Assembly: GCA_963712715.1 (NCBI GenBank)
Contig: CAVQJI010000054.1
Coordinates: 1 to 64,000 of the forward strand
Source of the DNA: JAFEDN01 sp963712715
Lineage (GTDB): Bacteria; Pseudomonadota; Gammaproteobacteria; Coxiellales; Coxiellaceae
DNA: 64,000 bases
Direction of reading: 5' to 3'
Made by a program: the position numbers and the translations under genes. Under the pieces are notes generated by a model that was given only the letters and a program-made list of their open reading frames with translations, did no database searches and had not been told where the DNA came from. This document shows, one piece after another, positions 32,101 to 40,548 of this stretch (its first letter is position 1; every line of letters begins with the position of its first letter).

Positions 32101-33809
32101 CCATTACCTTGTCAGCGACGGATCATATCTGTCCGGAAACACCGACGGTAAATTTTACCATTTCGGTCGGTTTTCTGCCGGTACTCAGTCATCGAATACC
32201 GAATCAGCTTGCTCCCATTGGATCGCCATATCAATTTTCTGTGCCTAAAAATAGTTTCTTTGATCCGGTTGGTTTAGCGTTGAGTTACTTAGCGCAAGGC
32301 ATGAATAATCAGCCGTTGCCGGATTGGTTGGAATTTAATACAACGTCCTTGCTATTTTTCGGTGTAGCTAATACTTCCAATATCACGATGTATACTTTGC
32401 AGTTGATTGCCACCAATAGTGCTGGCGGACAAGTGATTGCCTCGTTTACTTTGCGCACGGATCATTTTCCTGTATTCAATAAAATATTATCGTTACCAAT
32501 AGCCAGTGTAAATCAACCTTGGGTATGGACATTGCCGAGTGATACGTTTATCGATGAGGATGGCGATCCGCTGACTTATTCTGCTGCGCAAGAGGATAGT
32601 AGTCCTTTGCCGTCGTGGTTATCTTTCAATCCGATTATACGCACATTTACCGGTGCGCCATTGTTCACTGGAACTCAAGGTTTAAAAATCTCTGCGCAAG
32701 ATAGTTATGGCGGCAGTAATAGCAGGTATTTTAATATTACTATTTTATCAGCATCTCAATCTGGCTCAGAGATCGCTCCACTGAGTGCACGTGCAGGTAA
32801 ATTGTTTGCGTTTCAAGTGAATGCATCCAGTATTTTGGGTAGTGATGAAGCGCTTAATTATAGTGCTTTATTAACCGATGGCGCATCATTGCCATCCTGG
32901 CTGCAATTTATCTCAAACAATCTCAGCTTTACCGGGTTGCCAAAAAGCACTGATGTGGGCAGCTATGACATCACTCTCATCGCAACCGATTCGCAAGAGG
33001 CACATTACAACGTTTCATTTATGTTGAACGTCAATCCCAATTATCCGCCACAAGTGTATTTGCCGGTATCGAATCAAGTGGCGCAAGTCAACGAACTTTT
33101 TGTGTTCTATGCGCCCGAGCAAACATTTGTAGATCCCAATGGCGATAATCTCACTTACTCAGTGAGTATATTACCGTCTTGGTTATCGTTTGATCCAACT
33201 CAATTAAAATTTTGGGGGATGCCAGGAAGAGGGGATACTGATCCATTAACTGCTCATGTGATCAATGTTGAACTCACCGCGCATGATGATGAGAGCCAAA
33301 CTTCAACTTTATTCACCATCAGTGTGCAGGGTACATCGAATCTGATGATGTTTTTGCAAATTGGAATTCCATTATTATCCGGCTTGGCCAGTTTATATGA
33401 AGCCTATCAAAATCGCGCATTGCTACTAAACCGCTGTTGCAGAAATCGTATTGTTAAACACGAAGCGATTGTCATCACTGGAGAAGAATTCCACGTCGCT
33501 TTAACCACTGAACCTAAAGAAGTCGGAAAAATCCAGGTGAAATTACCGAAGCTGGAAGAAACCAAATCTACTACGGGTTGTTGCTCACGGTTATTCCGCC
33601 CATGCAAACGAGTGATAGAAGAGTCGCCAGATCATTTACCGCCAGCCTACCCTTTACCGACTTGGCTAAAATATTCCGATAGCAATCGTCTGTTTTCTAC
33701 AGGCCGTGTGCCGCAGGTGAAGCATCCCCAATTCACCGTGCAAGTGCTCAATAGCGGTGGTGTCATTCGCGAAGAAGTAAATGTTATTGTGCAGGCGATG
33801 AAGGTTTAG
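29151..33809 (+). CDS. Giant double beta-propeller/Ig-repeat membrane protein 5 (intact)
   Basis: A 1,552-residue paralog. ATG 29151 follows a weak GGAG and matches the family start MRQTQ; an upstream in-frame extension from 29100 has no homology. Plan: anchor, linker ending IRRRLLQQQTQQ, seven LVIVD-like repeats at about 176-470 (RLLSTYPAG...GVAVSG...VFVAD...GLQIIDVSNLTNP), spacer, seven at about 570-870, five Ig-like repeats, membrane segment near 1395 and a tail with GCCSRLFRPCK. The tail is closest to gene 3, while the IIDVSN propeller units are closer to gene 4, so the paralogs look mosaic. It is the last intact member of the cluster. Confidence 0.8.
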   Translation: MRQTQSESQSSWSHYAKAAAVFALTTATYLLARTTGWLPGWFSSEKSLEDSDKSSALTTLSAESSVTISTLEKRGRGDFKQSVSSALADLQTTELTDITITEEDSDQPQISSIRRRLLQQQTQQSSVMVVNPIPDQVIEIGQPYSYSLDNIFSGNYTLLGAVETGKTSLPNWLNLQCKLISSYQSNVAGFAISGSVLFAADSSARLQIINVSNMSNPLLLSTYPGGSTSVGGIGIAISGTVLFLGSYLKGLQIIDVSNLTNPRLLSTYPAGTGGGYAQGIAISDDTVFVADGSAGLQIIDVSNLTNPRLLSTYPAGAGYANGVAVSSKTVFLADNSGLQIIDVSNLTNPRLLGTYPAGSGYTNGIAVSGTMVFVADVYGGLQIIDVSNLMNPRLLSTYPAGAGRAYGVAVSGETVFVADDMGGLQIIDVSNLTNPRLLNTYLGSIFDVAVFGTTVFVGDVNIGRIQILDLRSGNLVGIPSNFLPGQIFSITVEARNLTHQLGSHTFTLTLDYQPRAIRSDLLDQSLFPNHQLSLPLNSELLFVNSRGNFLTLFLQLVKEKPAPSWCELLLTPVRLSFYPATNAGYGAANGVAVSGETVFVADDVSLQIIDVSNLINPRLLSTYPAGLSGMAYDVTVLGTTVFVADGYSGLQIIDVSNLTNPRLLSIYPAGSGFAYGVAVLGTTVFVADGVGGLQIIDASDLMNPRLLSTYPAGSGYTYGVAVSGQMVFVADNNAGLQIIDVSNLTNPRLLSITQIIGSAHGVAVSNITVFLADDLGGLQIIDVSNLTNPQLLGSYPVGSGSSYGVAVSGKTVFVADEIEGLQIIDVGNLENPRLLGIYLAGSGFAYGVAVLGTTAYVADEIEGLQIIDLNQWQLTLLPSESDVGNYPLRLTAIDDLGGESYIDFTVRVEGPPQLNGSIPLQRAWVGQLFNYFIPQNLFVDPNNDVIGYSASMIGGKSLPNWLRVNPLTIGFSGVPQSGDWGNVTITLSATDHICPETPTVNFTISVGFLPVLSHRIPNQLAPIGSPYQFSVPKNSFFDPVGLALSYLAQGMNNQPLPDWLEFNTTSLLFFGVANTSNITMYTLQLIATNSAGGQVIASFTLRTDHFPVFNKILSLPIASVNQPWVWTLPSDTFIDEDGDPLTYSAAQEDSSPLPSWLSFNPIIRTFTGAPLFTGTQGLKISAQDSYGGSNSRYFNITILSASQSGSEIAPLSARAGKLFAFQVNASSILGSDEALNYSALLTDGASLPSWLQFISNNLSFTGLPKSTDVGSYDITLIATDSQEAHYNVSFMLNVNPNYPPQVYLPVSNQVAQVNELFVFYAPEQTFVDPNGDNLTYSVSILPSWLSFDPTQLKFWGMPGRGDTDPLTAHVINVELTAHDDESQTSTLFTISVQGTSNLMMFLQIGIPLLSGLASLYEAYQNRALLLNRCCRNRIVKHEAIVITGEEFHVALTTEPKEVGKIQVKLPKLEETKSTTGCCSRLFRPCKRVIEESPDHLPPAYPLPTWLKYSDSNRLFSTGRVPQVKHPQFTVQVLNSGGVIREEVNVIVQAMKV

Positions 33810-33918
33810 CAGCCATTGGTGATAGTGGATTACTCAGGCTGTGATGAAATCACGGTATTCGTATAAGAGCGGAAACGTTCTATGATTCTCGCATTACTAA
33901 TTTGAGTGAGAATAAAAT

Positions 33919-34158
33919 ATGGCTTCGGTATCTTGGAAAGTTTTGCTAATGGAAGTGGTTGAGGATCGTGGTTACGTCAAAGGGTACACTGATGGCCAGG
34001 CCACCGGTCGTGTGGCTGATCGTCAACAAGGAATCTCCATTGCACGCCGGCGAATAGCCCAAGTGCTGCTCTGTAGAAACAGCTTGCCGATAACGGTCAT
34101 TGCCGAGGTGACGGATTTGTCAGTATCAACGATTGAATCTCTGCGAGAAACGAGTTGA
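33919..34158 (+). pseudogene. C-terminal remnant of a Rpn/PD-(D/E)XK-type recombination-promoting nuclease
   Basis: A 79-codon frame whose product has Gly/Lys-Gly spaced residues (RGYVKGYTDGQATGR) followed by a short helical end (IARRRIAQVLLCRNSLPITVIAEVTDLSVSTIESLRE). This is the usual tail of Rpn/putative transposase nucleases, in which the catalytic N-terminal domain precedes a GMEKGIEKG-like linker and a VIAEVTGLS-type terminal helix pair. The catalytic part is absent, and the 109 bases upstream contain no matching frame. I infer a leftover of a deleted mobile nuclease gene. Confidence 0.5.
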
Positions 34159-34159
34159 A

Positions 34160-34418
34160 CAATTAACTGAGTTTTACTAATCAAAGGTCAGCTGGTCTCA
34201 GTAAAATTGGAAGATGAAGTAGTGTTTGAGGACTATTTTTGATAAAATAAGCCAAAAGCTGGGATCGGAGATTTGCAGGACACAACTAGGATTTACTAGG
34301 CTCAACTAGGCTTTTAACTAACGGGCAACCTGATTTGAGCTAAAATTAAACACTAAAAATACATTATTTTTCAGTAAGTTAATGAGCAGTTTGCCTTTCT
34401 CGTTCAATCAGTGTAGGC
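34160..34418. other. Island end with three ACTAGG repeats spaced 10 bp
   Basis: No gene is seen here. Three ACTAGG units at 34285, 34295 and 34305 are exactly one helical turn apart, about 110 bases before a tRNA-Thr 3' fragment. The stretch around 34180-34210 also resembles the sequence before the tRNA-Lys fragments at 45045 and 53222. This fits integrase arm-type sites at the end of an integrated element. Confidence 0.45.
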
Positions 34419-34449
34419 TTTGTAATCAGCCGGTCGTCTGTTCGATTCC
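34419..34449 (+). other. tRNA-Thr(UGU) 3' fragment, likely attachment site, cut by a transposon
   Basis: The sequence runs from a Thr anticodon loop (TTTGTAATCAGC) through GTTCGATTCC of the T loop, then stops exactly where the transposon inverted end TATGACC begins at 34450. The bases before the anticodon loop do not form a tRNA D arm or pair with the anticodon stem. It is therefore a 3' fragment of the kind left by integration into a tRNA gene, not a functional tRNA. The rest of the T arm and acceptor stem are not found next to any transposon copy in the window. Confidence 0.6.
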
Positions 34450-34631
34450 TATGACCGCAAAAGTCGGTTGGATTTCTGCAACATCATGAAATAACTAGAT
34501 TATTTCTAAATCTCCAGTCACAACTACAACAGCCATCAGAATCATTACCATCACGTTTTTACGAAAATTTTCAGATTACCTCTCAATAATGATTATTTTT
34601 TAGACTTTCTTTATGGATTTTCTGATTTTTG

Positions 34632-34671
34632 AATGTTATAGTTATGACTTATTACTCATAACTATAACATT
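34632..34671. promoter_or_regulatory. Perfect inverted repeat upstream of transposon orfA
   Basis: Two 16-base arms (AATGTTATAGTTATGA and its complement) are separated by 8 bases, ending 10 bases before the orfA start codon. The same repeat is at 43664-43703 in copy B. It probably binds the orfA protein, which has winged-helix character, and would overlap the orfA promoter or ribosome site. Confidence 0.6.
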
Positions 34672-34681
34672 TGAGGCTATC

Positions 34682-35368
34682 ATGTTAAATCGGCAGGAAT
34701 CCATCGCGGTATTAGGAAAGCATTTCAGACAAAAAAAAATTGCGACGATAAAAGACATCATGTTGTTAATCAATGCTAAAAACAATATGGGCGTGTATCG
34801 TCGATTAAAGGAGATCGATTATGTTTCCAGCTTTTCAAATTCAGGTATGTATTACACATTAAAAACGGTTGCTGACTTTAATTCATCAGGATTATCATTT
34901 ATTAATGAGGTTGGTTTTTCACTATACGGAAATTTAAAACAAACATTGATTCATCTTATTGAAGAATCAGCATCTGGAAAAACACATCAAGAATTGGAAA
35001 TTCAATTAAAAATAAATTTAAAAAATTCACTTCATAATGCATTGCTTGATTTAGTCAGATCAAAAAAAATATCACGCATAGCGCCTTCAAATTCTCATGT
35101 GTATCTATACGTCAGTGTCCATGAAAATCGGGCGAAAAAACAAATATCGAATCGAAACGGGAAAAAAATAATTTTAGAAAAAAGTGAGCTATCGGATTGG
35201 GTTATTGTGGAAATATTATCGTCTATTATACGAGCAAATCAGATAGCCATGATTGATTCACAAAAAATTATTTCAGACCTCTCATTAAGAAATGTGATTT
35301 TATCAGAAAGTCAAGTAAATGAAATATTAAATAAATTGAATTTAAAAAAAACTCTGGGTTATCGATAA
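34682..35368 (+). CDS. Transposon orfA: putative DNA-binding accessory protein (copy A)
   Basis: A 228-residue protein starting at ATG 34682, just after a perfect inverted repeat; an ATG at 34613 would lie upstream of that repeat. The N-terminal part (RQESIAVLGKHFRQKKIATIKDIMLLIN... YRRLKEIDYVSSFS) looks like a winged helix-turn-helix, and a second helical region follows (about 75-130). The protein is Lys- and Ile-rich. The last codons run over eight A residues (35344-35351), where a -1 slip would enter the transposase frame, which has no start of its own. Copy B (42967-43653) encodes the same protein with one Val-to-Ile change near residue 9. I do not recognise the family; a DNA-binding role is inferred. 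Confidence 0.65.
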   Translation: MLNRQESIAVLGKHFRQKKIATIKDIMLLINAKNNMGVYRRLKEIDYVSSFSNSGMYYTLKTVADFNSSGLSFINEVGFSLYGNLKQTLIHLIEESASGKTHQELEIQLKINLKNSLHNALLDLVRSKKISRIAPSNSHVYLYVSVHENRAKKQISNRNGKKIILEKSELSDWVIVEILSSIIRANQIAMIDSQKIISDLSLRNVILSESQVNEILNKLNLKKTLGYR

Positions 35369-36468
35369 TTAATATTCTCAAAATATATTTAGATAGAATT
35401 CTGTGTAGCATATCAATAACAAAATTATTTCAGGATAGAATAAATTTATATTTTAGATTTCCCATTGAAAACTGCACATTATGTGGAAATAAGGTTAAAA
35501 TTTACAAAACAAAGGTGAATAAATTGGTTACTCTTTCGATAGGAGAATTTAATGCGCATATTACTCAATTACATTGTGAAATTTGTAAAAAAATTTACTA
35601 TCCAGAAGATATAAAATCACTTTTCCCCAAGAACAGTCGATTTTGTTTTGATACGATTATTTATGTTGGAACTGAATTATTTGTTCATCATCGTAACGAC
35701 GAAGAAATACAGAAATCTTTAAAAGAAAAAAATGTTTCAATTTCATTACGAGAAATTAGTTATCTTGGAAAGAAATTTATTGTGTATCTTACATTAGTAC
35801 ACCGTGCCTGCCAGGATAAAATTAAAAATTATATGGGGAAGAACGGCGGTTATATTTTACATTTAGATGGGACGTGTGAAGGGGAAAGTCCGCATTTATT
35901 TAGTTTCATGGATGAGTTAAGCCGTATCGTACTAAATAATATAAAAATACCCTCTGAAAATGCTCAACAAATAAAGCCACCGCTAGAAGAAATAAAAAAA
36001 GTGTATGGTAATCCAGTCGCTATTGTTCATGATATGAGCGGAGCCATCATCAGTGCCGTGGAATCTGTTTTTCCTGACGTGAAAGATTTCATTTGCCATC
36101 TTCATTTTTTAAGGGATATTGGAAAAGATTTAATGACCGTAGAATATAATTCCATTAGAAGATTACTAAAAACGCTGAGGACGCGGACTACCCTGAGAAA
36201 ATTATCGAGAGAATTTAAAATTTATATTGATCAAGGTAATGAACTAAAAACAAGTTTCAATCATTGTATGAAGAAAGATTTTTTCAAAGAAAATAATGGT
36301 TCATTAATGCCTCCCGTGGCTTTTTATTTGTTGGTTACCTGGGTATTAGAATCAAAAAGTGAATCGCATGGTTATGGATTTCCATTTGATAGACCGCACG
36401 TTGATTTTTGTGATCGATTGCAAGCAGTATATTCTCGACTTCGGATCAAAAATAAAAAAAATTGTTAA
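35335..36468 (+). pseudogene. DDE transposase of the two-gene transposon, copy A, 3'-truncated
   Basis: Equivalent to the first two thirds of the transposase in copy B. It has the zinc-ribbon Cys pairs (CTLC, CEIC), the first catalytic Asp (LHLDGT), the second (VHDMSG) and the CHLHFLRDIG motif. The reading frame leaves the element at 36437 and ends in IS1634 sequence at 36468, so the TNNMLEQF region holding the catalytic Glu is lost. The product would be inactive. Confidence 0.75.
35341..35352 (+). other. Putative programmed -1 frameshift site joining orfA to the transposase
   Basis: In the orfA frame the codons are TTA AAA AAA ACT, giving a classic A AAA AAA slippery heptamer at 35344-35350. 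The -1 frame is open from 35335 through the transposase without any ATG, TTG or GTG before 35515. It encodes the first half of a zinc-ribbon (ENCTLCGN) upstream of that GTG. The site is also present at 42984-42994 (copy B) and about 38884-38891 (copy C). Confidence 0.65.
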
Positions 36469-38249
36469 ATTACAATCTGTTAGAATCATCGAGGCACGAC
36501 AAATTGACTTCCTGACTAAATTTCTTATGCCAGCTTATGCTAAGAGCTTTGTAAATCGACACGAGTTCCGGCGGAGGGTCTTCGAATAAAACATAGATGT
36601 TGTTATCAGCATGATGTACTTTAGTGACTCGCATTTGATTTAATAAAAAGTGTAATTGATCGACAGGGAAATGTAAATCATTTTTTAGTAATTCAAATTC
36701 AACATACCGAACTAATGCGAGGCTTATGTAACAAATTAAAAAATGTGCTCTAATTCTTTGAGTATTGTAGTGAAAAACAGGCCTTATTTCAAGATTAGAT
36801 TTTGCAATTCGAAAGGTTTGTTCTACTTGCCACAATCCACGATAAGTACTCAATATTTCTTTTGGATTAATTTTTTCTAAATTAGTTTGAATACCAAAAA
36901 ATCCATCAAATCTTTTTTCCTGATTTAATTTATCCAAATCAATTTCTAATTTTGCTGCTCTGGTCACTTTAATATATGGTTTTTTTAATCGGCTCGTGAG
37001 CTGACTTTTTGCGGTACTGTTAATATATTTTTTTATTTTTTCGATGGCTTTTTCTCGTTCATACTCATCTTTTCTAGCACGTTTACTGCTATAATAAGCA
37101 ACAAGCGTGTCGCCAGTGGGTAATTTAATTTCTTTAGATAAAATAGTATCTTCTTTAGTTGAAGAAATAGTCTGGTATGTTTTCTGATCCAAAATATTTT
37201 TCTGGATATCTTTTTTGCTGTTTTTAACACGCGCTGCAATCACGTAATTGATTTTCTTTTCGGTTAATGCTGATAAATTAATTTTATTCATTAATGCCGC
37301 ATCGGCAACCAATACGGTTTTTTCAATGTCATAACGTGCTTTAATTTTTTCAATGACCGGGATTAGCGTATGGCCTTCATAACAATTTCCTGGGAATTCT
37401 TCATAATCAATTGGCAATCCATGTTTGGTAACAATTACCGCTAACATAATTTGTACATGTTGACATTTCCCATCTTTAGAAAATCCAAAATCTCTCAGAA
37501 TATCTTGCGAGTTTGTTTCAAAATAAACTGTTGTTAAATCATAAAACATCACGTCAACGGTTTCTTTTTGTGCCTTCAATAACTCTGTTGAGTGATTATG
37601 AATGATTTTTTTAGCTTGAATAATGGTATTTTCTGTTAATTGATCCATGAGTTTGTAAATGGAATCAACCTGGCACTCAATGCCATACTCACGTGATATC
37701 ATGGCTGTTTTTCTTTTGCTGGCAGGGGAAGCAATGCGCATGACGATTAAATCATGTAATTTTTTAATTTCATGCGCTTTTAAATTTAAATTTGAAAAAA
37801 ATTTATCAAAAAATTTTCCGTAGACATCTAAAAATCCCACATTCATCGAAAAACAACGCTGAATGTCGCGTGGTGATACGATTTTTAGTACGGATGGTTT
37901 GGCTGAAATACTTATTAAATATTTTTTATATTCTTCTGCTTTTTGAATCAATAGTGCTAATTCAGCAGCATCCTTGGATGCGCCAAAATTTTTAAGCAAA
38001 CGCAAATTAGAATGTTTTCTGCCTGCTTTGCGATCACTGGTCATCAGCATGATTGATGTGGTGCCGCCAGCGTTTTTTTTCTTCCTAATAAACATCGTCA
38101 CTCCTTTCAAAAAAGCACGCTCCATCCTACTTCATTTATGCTTAAATTACAACACGTCGAGGCACGACAATCAAAAAACAAAAAATTCCGTAACGCTTTG
38201 AAAATAAAAATTTTTCTGAATTTTTGTGAAATTTCGATCCGAAGTCAAG
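36438..38249 (-). mobile_element. IS1634-family insertion sequence inside transposon copy A
   Basis: About 1.8 kb bounded by inverted ends GACTTCGGATC(A/G)AAA at 36438 and, complemented, at 38249. It holds one transposase gene on the minus strand. The left flank is transposase sequence of copy A, but the right flank is an IS3 fragment rather than the continuation of copy A, and no target duplication is visible. Recombination or deletion has therefore occurred since insertion. Confidence 0.75.
36470..38095 (-). CDS. IS1634-family transposase
   Basis: A 541-residue DDE transposase of the IS4/IS1634 group. The family marks are the MFIRKKKNAGGTTS start, YDLTTVYFE (first Asp region), the FSKDGKCQHVQIMLAVIV strand, VLVADAALMNK (second Asp), and YRGLWQVEQTFRIAKSNLEIRPV, which holds the Y-(2)-R-(3)-E-(6)-K signature. 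I choose the start at 38095, preceded by AAAGGAG; a start ten codons upstream has no such site. Length matches intact relatives, so it is probably active. It lies antisense to the interrupted transposon. Confidence 0.9.
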   Translation of the reverse strand: MFIRKKKNAGGTTSIMLMTSDRKAGRKHSNLRLLKNFGASKDAAELALLIQKAEEYKKYLISISAKPSVLKIVSPRDIQRCFSMNVGFLDVYGKFFDKFFSNLNLKAHEIKKLHDLIVMRIASPASKRKTAMISREYGIECQVDSIYKLMDQLTENTIIQAKKIIHNHSTELLKAQKETVDVMFYDLTTVYFETNSQDILRDFGFSKDGKCQHVQIMLAVIVTKHGLPIDYEEFPGNCYEGHTLIPVIEKIKARYDIEKTVLVADAALMNKINLSALTEKKINYVIAARVKNSKKDIQKNILDQKTYQTISSTKEDTILSKEIKLPTGDTLVAYYSSKRARKDEYEREKAIEKIKKYINSTAKSQLTSRLKKPYIKVTRAAKLEIDLDKLNQEKRFDGFFGIQTNLEKINPKEILSTYRGLWQVEQTFRIAKSNLEIRPVFHYNTQRIRAHFLICYISLALVRYVEFELLKNDLHFPVDQLHFLLNQMRVTKVHHADNNIYVLFEDPPPELVSIYKALSISWHKKFSQEVNLSCLDDSNRL

Positions 38250-38271
38250 AGGTCAATACTGAAAAAAGGGT

Positions 38272-38294
38272 GCGCGGGTTCGATTAACCCGCGC
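38272..38294 (-). terminator. GC-rich hairpin after IS3 orfA
   Basis: A perfect 9-bp stem GCGCGGGTT / AACCCGCGC with a 5-base loop, followed on the minus strand by CACCCTTTTTT. It is positioned 8 bases after the orfA stop. It may act as a terminator or as a frameshift-stimulating structure between orfA and the lost orfB. Confidence 0.5.
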
Positions 38295-38301
38295 CTGGTT
38301 T

Positions 38302-38592
38302 TCAGTTGAATAATTCAGATTTTTTTTTCAGCCAGTCTATTTCCAGCTGGAGTTGTCCCACTTTCTTATACAGCTCTTCAATGAGCGTTTCTTTGCTGTA
38401 ATCCTCCTTGCTTCGCTGGTCTTTGAATATCTCCGCCACATGCTCTTTTAAACGCTTCTTCCAGGCGTTTATTTGGGTGCTGTGGACTTGATATTTCGCC
38501 GTCAACTGATTCAGTGTGACATCCCCTTTCAACGCTTCCAGGGCTATTTTAGCCTTATCGCTCGCGCTGTATGTTTTACGCATTGTACTCAT
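38302..38592 (-). CDS. IS3-family transposase OrfA (orphan)
   Basis: A 96-residue helix-turn-helix OrfA: MRKTYSASDKAKIALEALKG, the LTAKYQVHSTQINAWKKRL recognition region, then a leucine-zipper-like end (VGQLQLEIDWLKKKSELFN). This matches OrfA of IS3-group elements, where it binds the ends and is fused to OrfB by frameshifting. Start 38592 is chosen for the GGGAG six bases upstream; the first ATG at 38598 overlaps that site. OrfB is absent, so it cannot transpose by itself. Confidence 0.85.
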   Translation of the reverse strand: MSTMRKTYSASDKAKIALEALKGDVTLNQLTAKYQVHSTQINAWKKRLKEHVAEIFKDQRSKEDYSKETLIEELYKKVGQLQLEIDWLKKKSELFN

Positions 38593-38656
38593 TTTCATCT
38601 CCCATTACTTCAGGGGATTATATCTTATTCACCTGTCCAGTTTTTGGGGTCCACTA

Positions 38657-38913
38657 TAAGTGTCCATGAAAATCGGGCGAAAAAACAAATATCGAATCGA
38701 AACGGGAAAAAAATAATTTTAGAAAAAAGTGAGCTATCGGATTGGGTTATTGTGGAAATATTATCGTCTATTATACGAGCAAATCAGATAGCCATGATTG
38801 ATTCACAAAAAATTATTTCAGACCTCTCATTAAGAAATGTGATTTTATCAGAAAGTCAAGTAAATGAAATATTAAATAAATTGAATTTAAAAAAAACTCT
38901 GGGTTATCGATAA
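38657..38913 (+). pseudogene. Transposon orfA, 3' remnant (copy C)
   Basis: Encodes only the last 80 or so residues of orfA (from SVHENRAKK to LKKTLGYR), identical to copy A, with no start of its own. The open frame running in from 38473 is antisense to the IS3 orfA and is not real. The slippery run of eight A is kept. Confidence 0.75.
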
Positions 38914-40548
38914 TTAATATTCTCAAAATATATTTAGATAGAATTCTGTGTAGCATATCAATAACAAAATTATTTCAGGATAGAATAAATTTATATTTTA
39001 GATTTCCCATTGAAAACTGCACATTATGTGGAAATAAGGTTAAAATTTACAAAACAAAGGTGAATAAATTGGTTACTCTTTCGATAGGAGAATTTAATGC
39101 GCATATTACTCAATTACATTGTGAAATTTGTAAAAAAATTTACTATCCAGAAGATATAAAATCACTTTTCCCCAAGAACAGTCGATTTTGTTTTGATACG
39201 ATTATTTATGTTGGAACTGAATTATTTGTTCATCATCGTAACGACGAAGAAATACAGAAATCTTTAAAAGAAAAAAATGTTTCAATTTCATTACGAGAAA
39301 TTAGTTATCTTGGAAAGAAATTTATTGTGTATCTTACATTAGTACACCGTGCCTGCCAGGATAAAATTAAAAGAAATAAAAAAAGTGTATGGTAATCCAG
39401 TCGCTATTGTTCATGATATGAGCGGAGCCATCATCAGTGCCGTGGAATCTGTTTTTCCTGACGTGAAAGATTTCATTTGCCATCTTCATTTTTTAATGGA
39501 TATTGGAAAAGATTTAATGACCGTAGAATATAATTCCATTAGAAGATTACTAAAAACGCTGAGGACGCGGACTACCCTGAGAAAATTATCGAGAGAATTT
39601 AAAATTTATATTGATCAAGGTAATGAACTAAAAACAAGTTTCAATCATTGTATGAAGAAAGATTTTTTCAAAGAAAATAATGGTTCATTAATGCCTCCCG
39701 TGGCTTTTTATTTGTTGGTTACCTGGGTATTAGAATCAAAAAGTGAATCGCATGGTTATGGATTTCCATTTGATAGACCGCACGTTGATTTTTGTGATCG
39801 ATTGCAAGCAGTATATTCTCTGCTTAAAAATTTGAAAAAAGAGATGCCTTTAGATTCTCCAAAAATATCTCTTGCGAAGCTGAGTAAAACGATCAATGAT
39901 CACTCACTAAAAAATTCATTGACGTTAATAAAAAATAAAATATCTATTTTTGATGAACTGAGAGATTCCATGCGAATAGTATCTTCAGAGGGTGAAAAAG
40001 GATTAAATGATAATGGTGATGTCGAAGAAATGAAAACTATTGAGAAAGGTGTCAAAAAATTTAGAACTTCAGAAAGAATAATTCAACTTTCAAAAAATGA
40101 TATTCGATTTAAAAAAATGATCAACCAAATTGATAAATATTGGGATAAATTATTTTCTGATCCCATTGAAGTTAAAACAAGAGAATGTGTTTTGTTGATT
40201 CAACCGCAAAGAACAAACAATATGCTCGAACAATTTTTTAGAAAGATAAAAATCGGTAGTCGAAAAAAAAGTGGCACATCTTCACTCTCTAAAGTATTGA
40301 AGGCAATGATAGCCAATACACCGCTGGTGAAAAATCTTGGCAATCCTGAGTATGTCGAAATTATTTTAGAGGGAAAAAAGAATTTAGCAGAGCGATTTTC
40401 TGAGATAGATATTGCATCCGTTCGCATGGCCTTGCGACAAGAGGATGAGGCAAGGAAGTATCCTAAAGGCATGGCGAAAATTTTTAAAATATCTGACCTA
40501 CCCAATAAAATCATTCAAATCGACTCAAAAATGAACAGAAAAGGGTAA
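38880..40548 (+). pseudogene. DDE transposase of the two-gene transposon, copy C (161-bp deletion)
   Basis: Frames 39060-39395 and 39349-40548 together cover the transposase. The 161-bp loss near 39373 removes the LHLDGT region (first catalytic Asp) and shifts the frame. The remainder, including VHDMSG, CHLHFL and TNNMLEQFFRKIK, is kept, with an R-to-M change in the CHLHFLMDIG motif. It cannot give an active enzyme. Confidence 0.8.

Larger units (their letters stand above)
34450..36437 (+). mobile_element. Two-gene transposon, copy A (left part, truncated)
   Basis: Begins with the inverted end TATGACCGCAAAAGTCGG (34450-34475 in full, 26 bp), shared by the ends at 40547-40572, 41147-41172 and 43860-43885. 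It contains orfA and most of the transposase, then is cut at 36437 by an IS1634-type element. The sequence is almost identical to copy B at 41147-43885, in the opposite orientation. Confidence 0.8.
38250..38656 (-). mobile_element. IS3-family element fragment
   Basis: Contains only orfA and one IS3-type end (TGGACCCCAAAAACTGGAC on the minus strand, about 38636-38655). The orfB part that should follow is missing, because the fragment abuts the IS1634 end at 38249. The other side passes directly into transposon copy C at about 38657. Confidence 0.7.

Noticed and set aside
38272..38294. GGGTTCGATT within a GC hairpin, resembling a tRNA T arm
   Set aside because: It is a perfect palindrome with no anticodon or acceptor arms, and it sits right after IS3 orfA, so it is a terminator-like hairpin.
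38473..38655. Plus-strand frame leading into the orfA remnant of transposon copy C
   Set aside because: It is antisense to the IS3 orfA and joins the real orfA remnant only by chance of frame.
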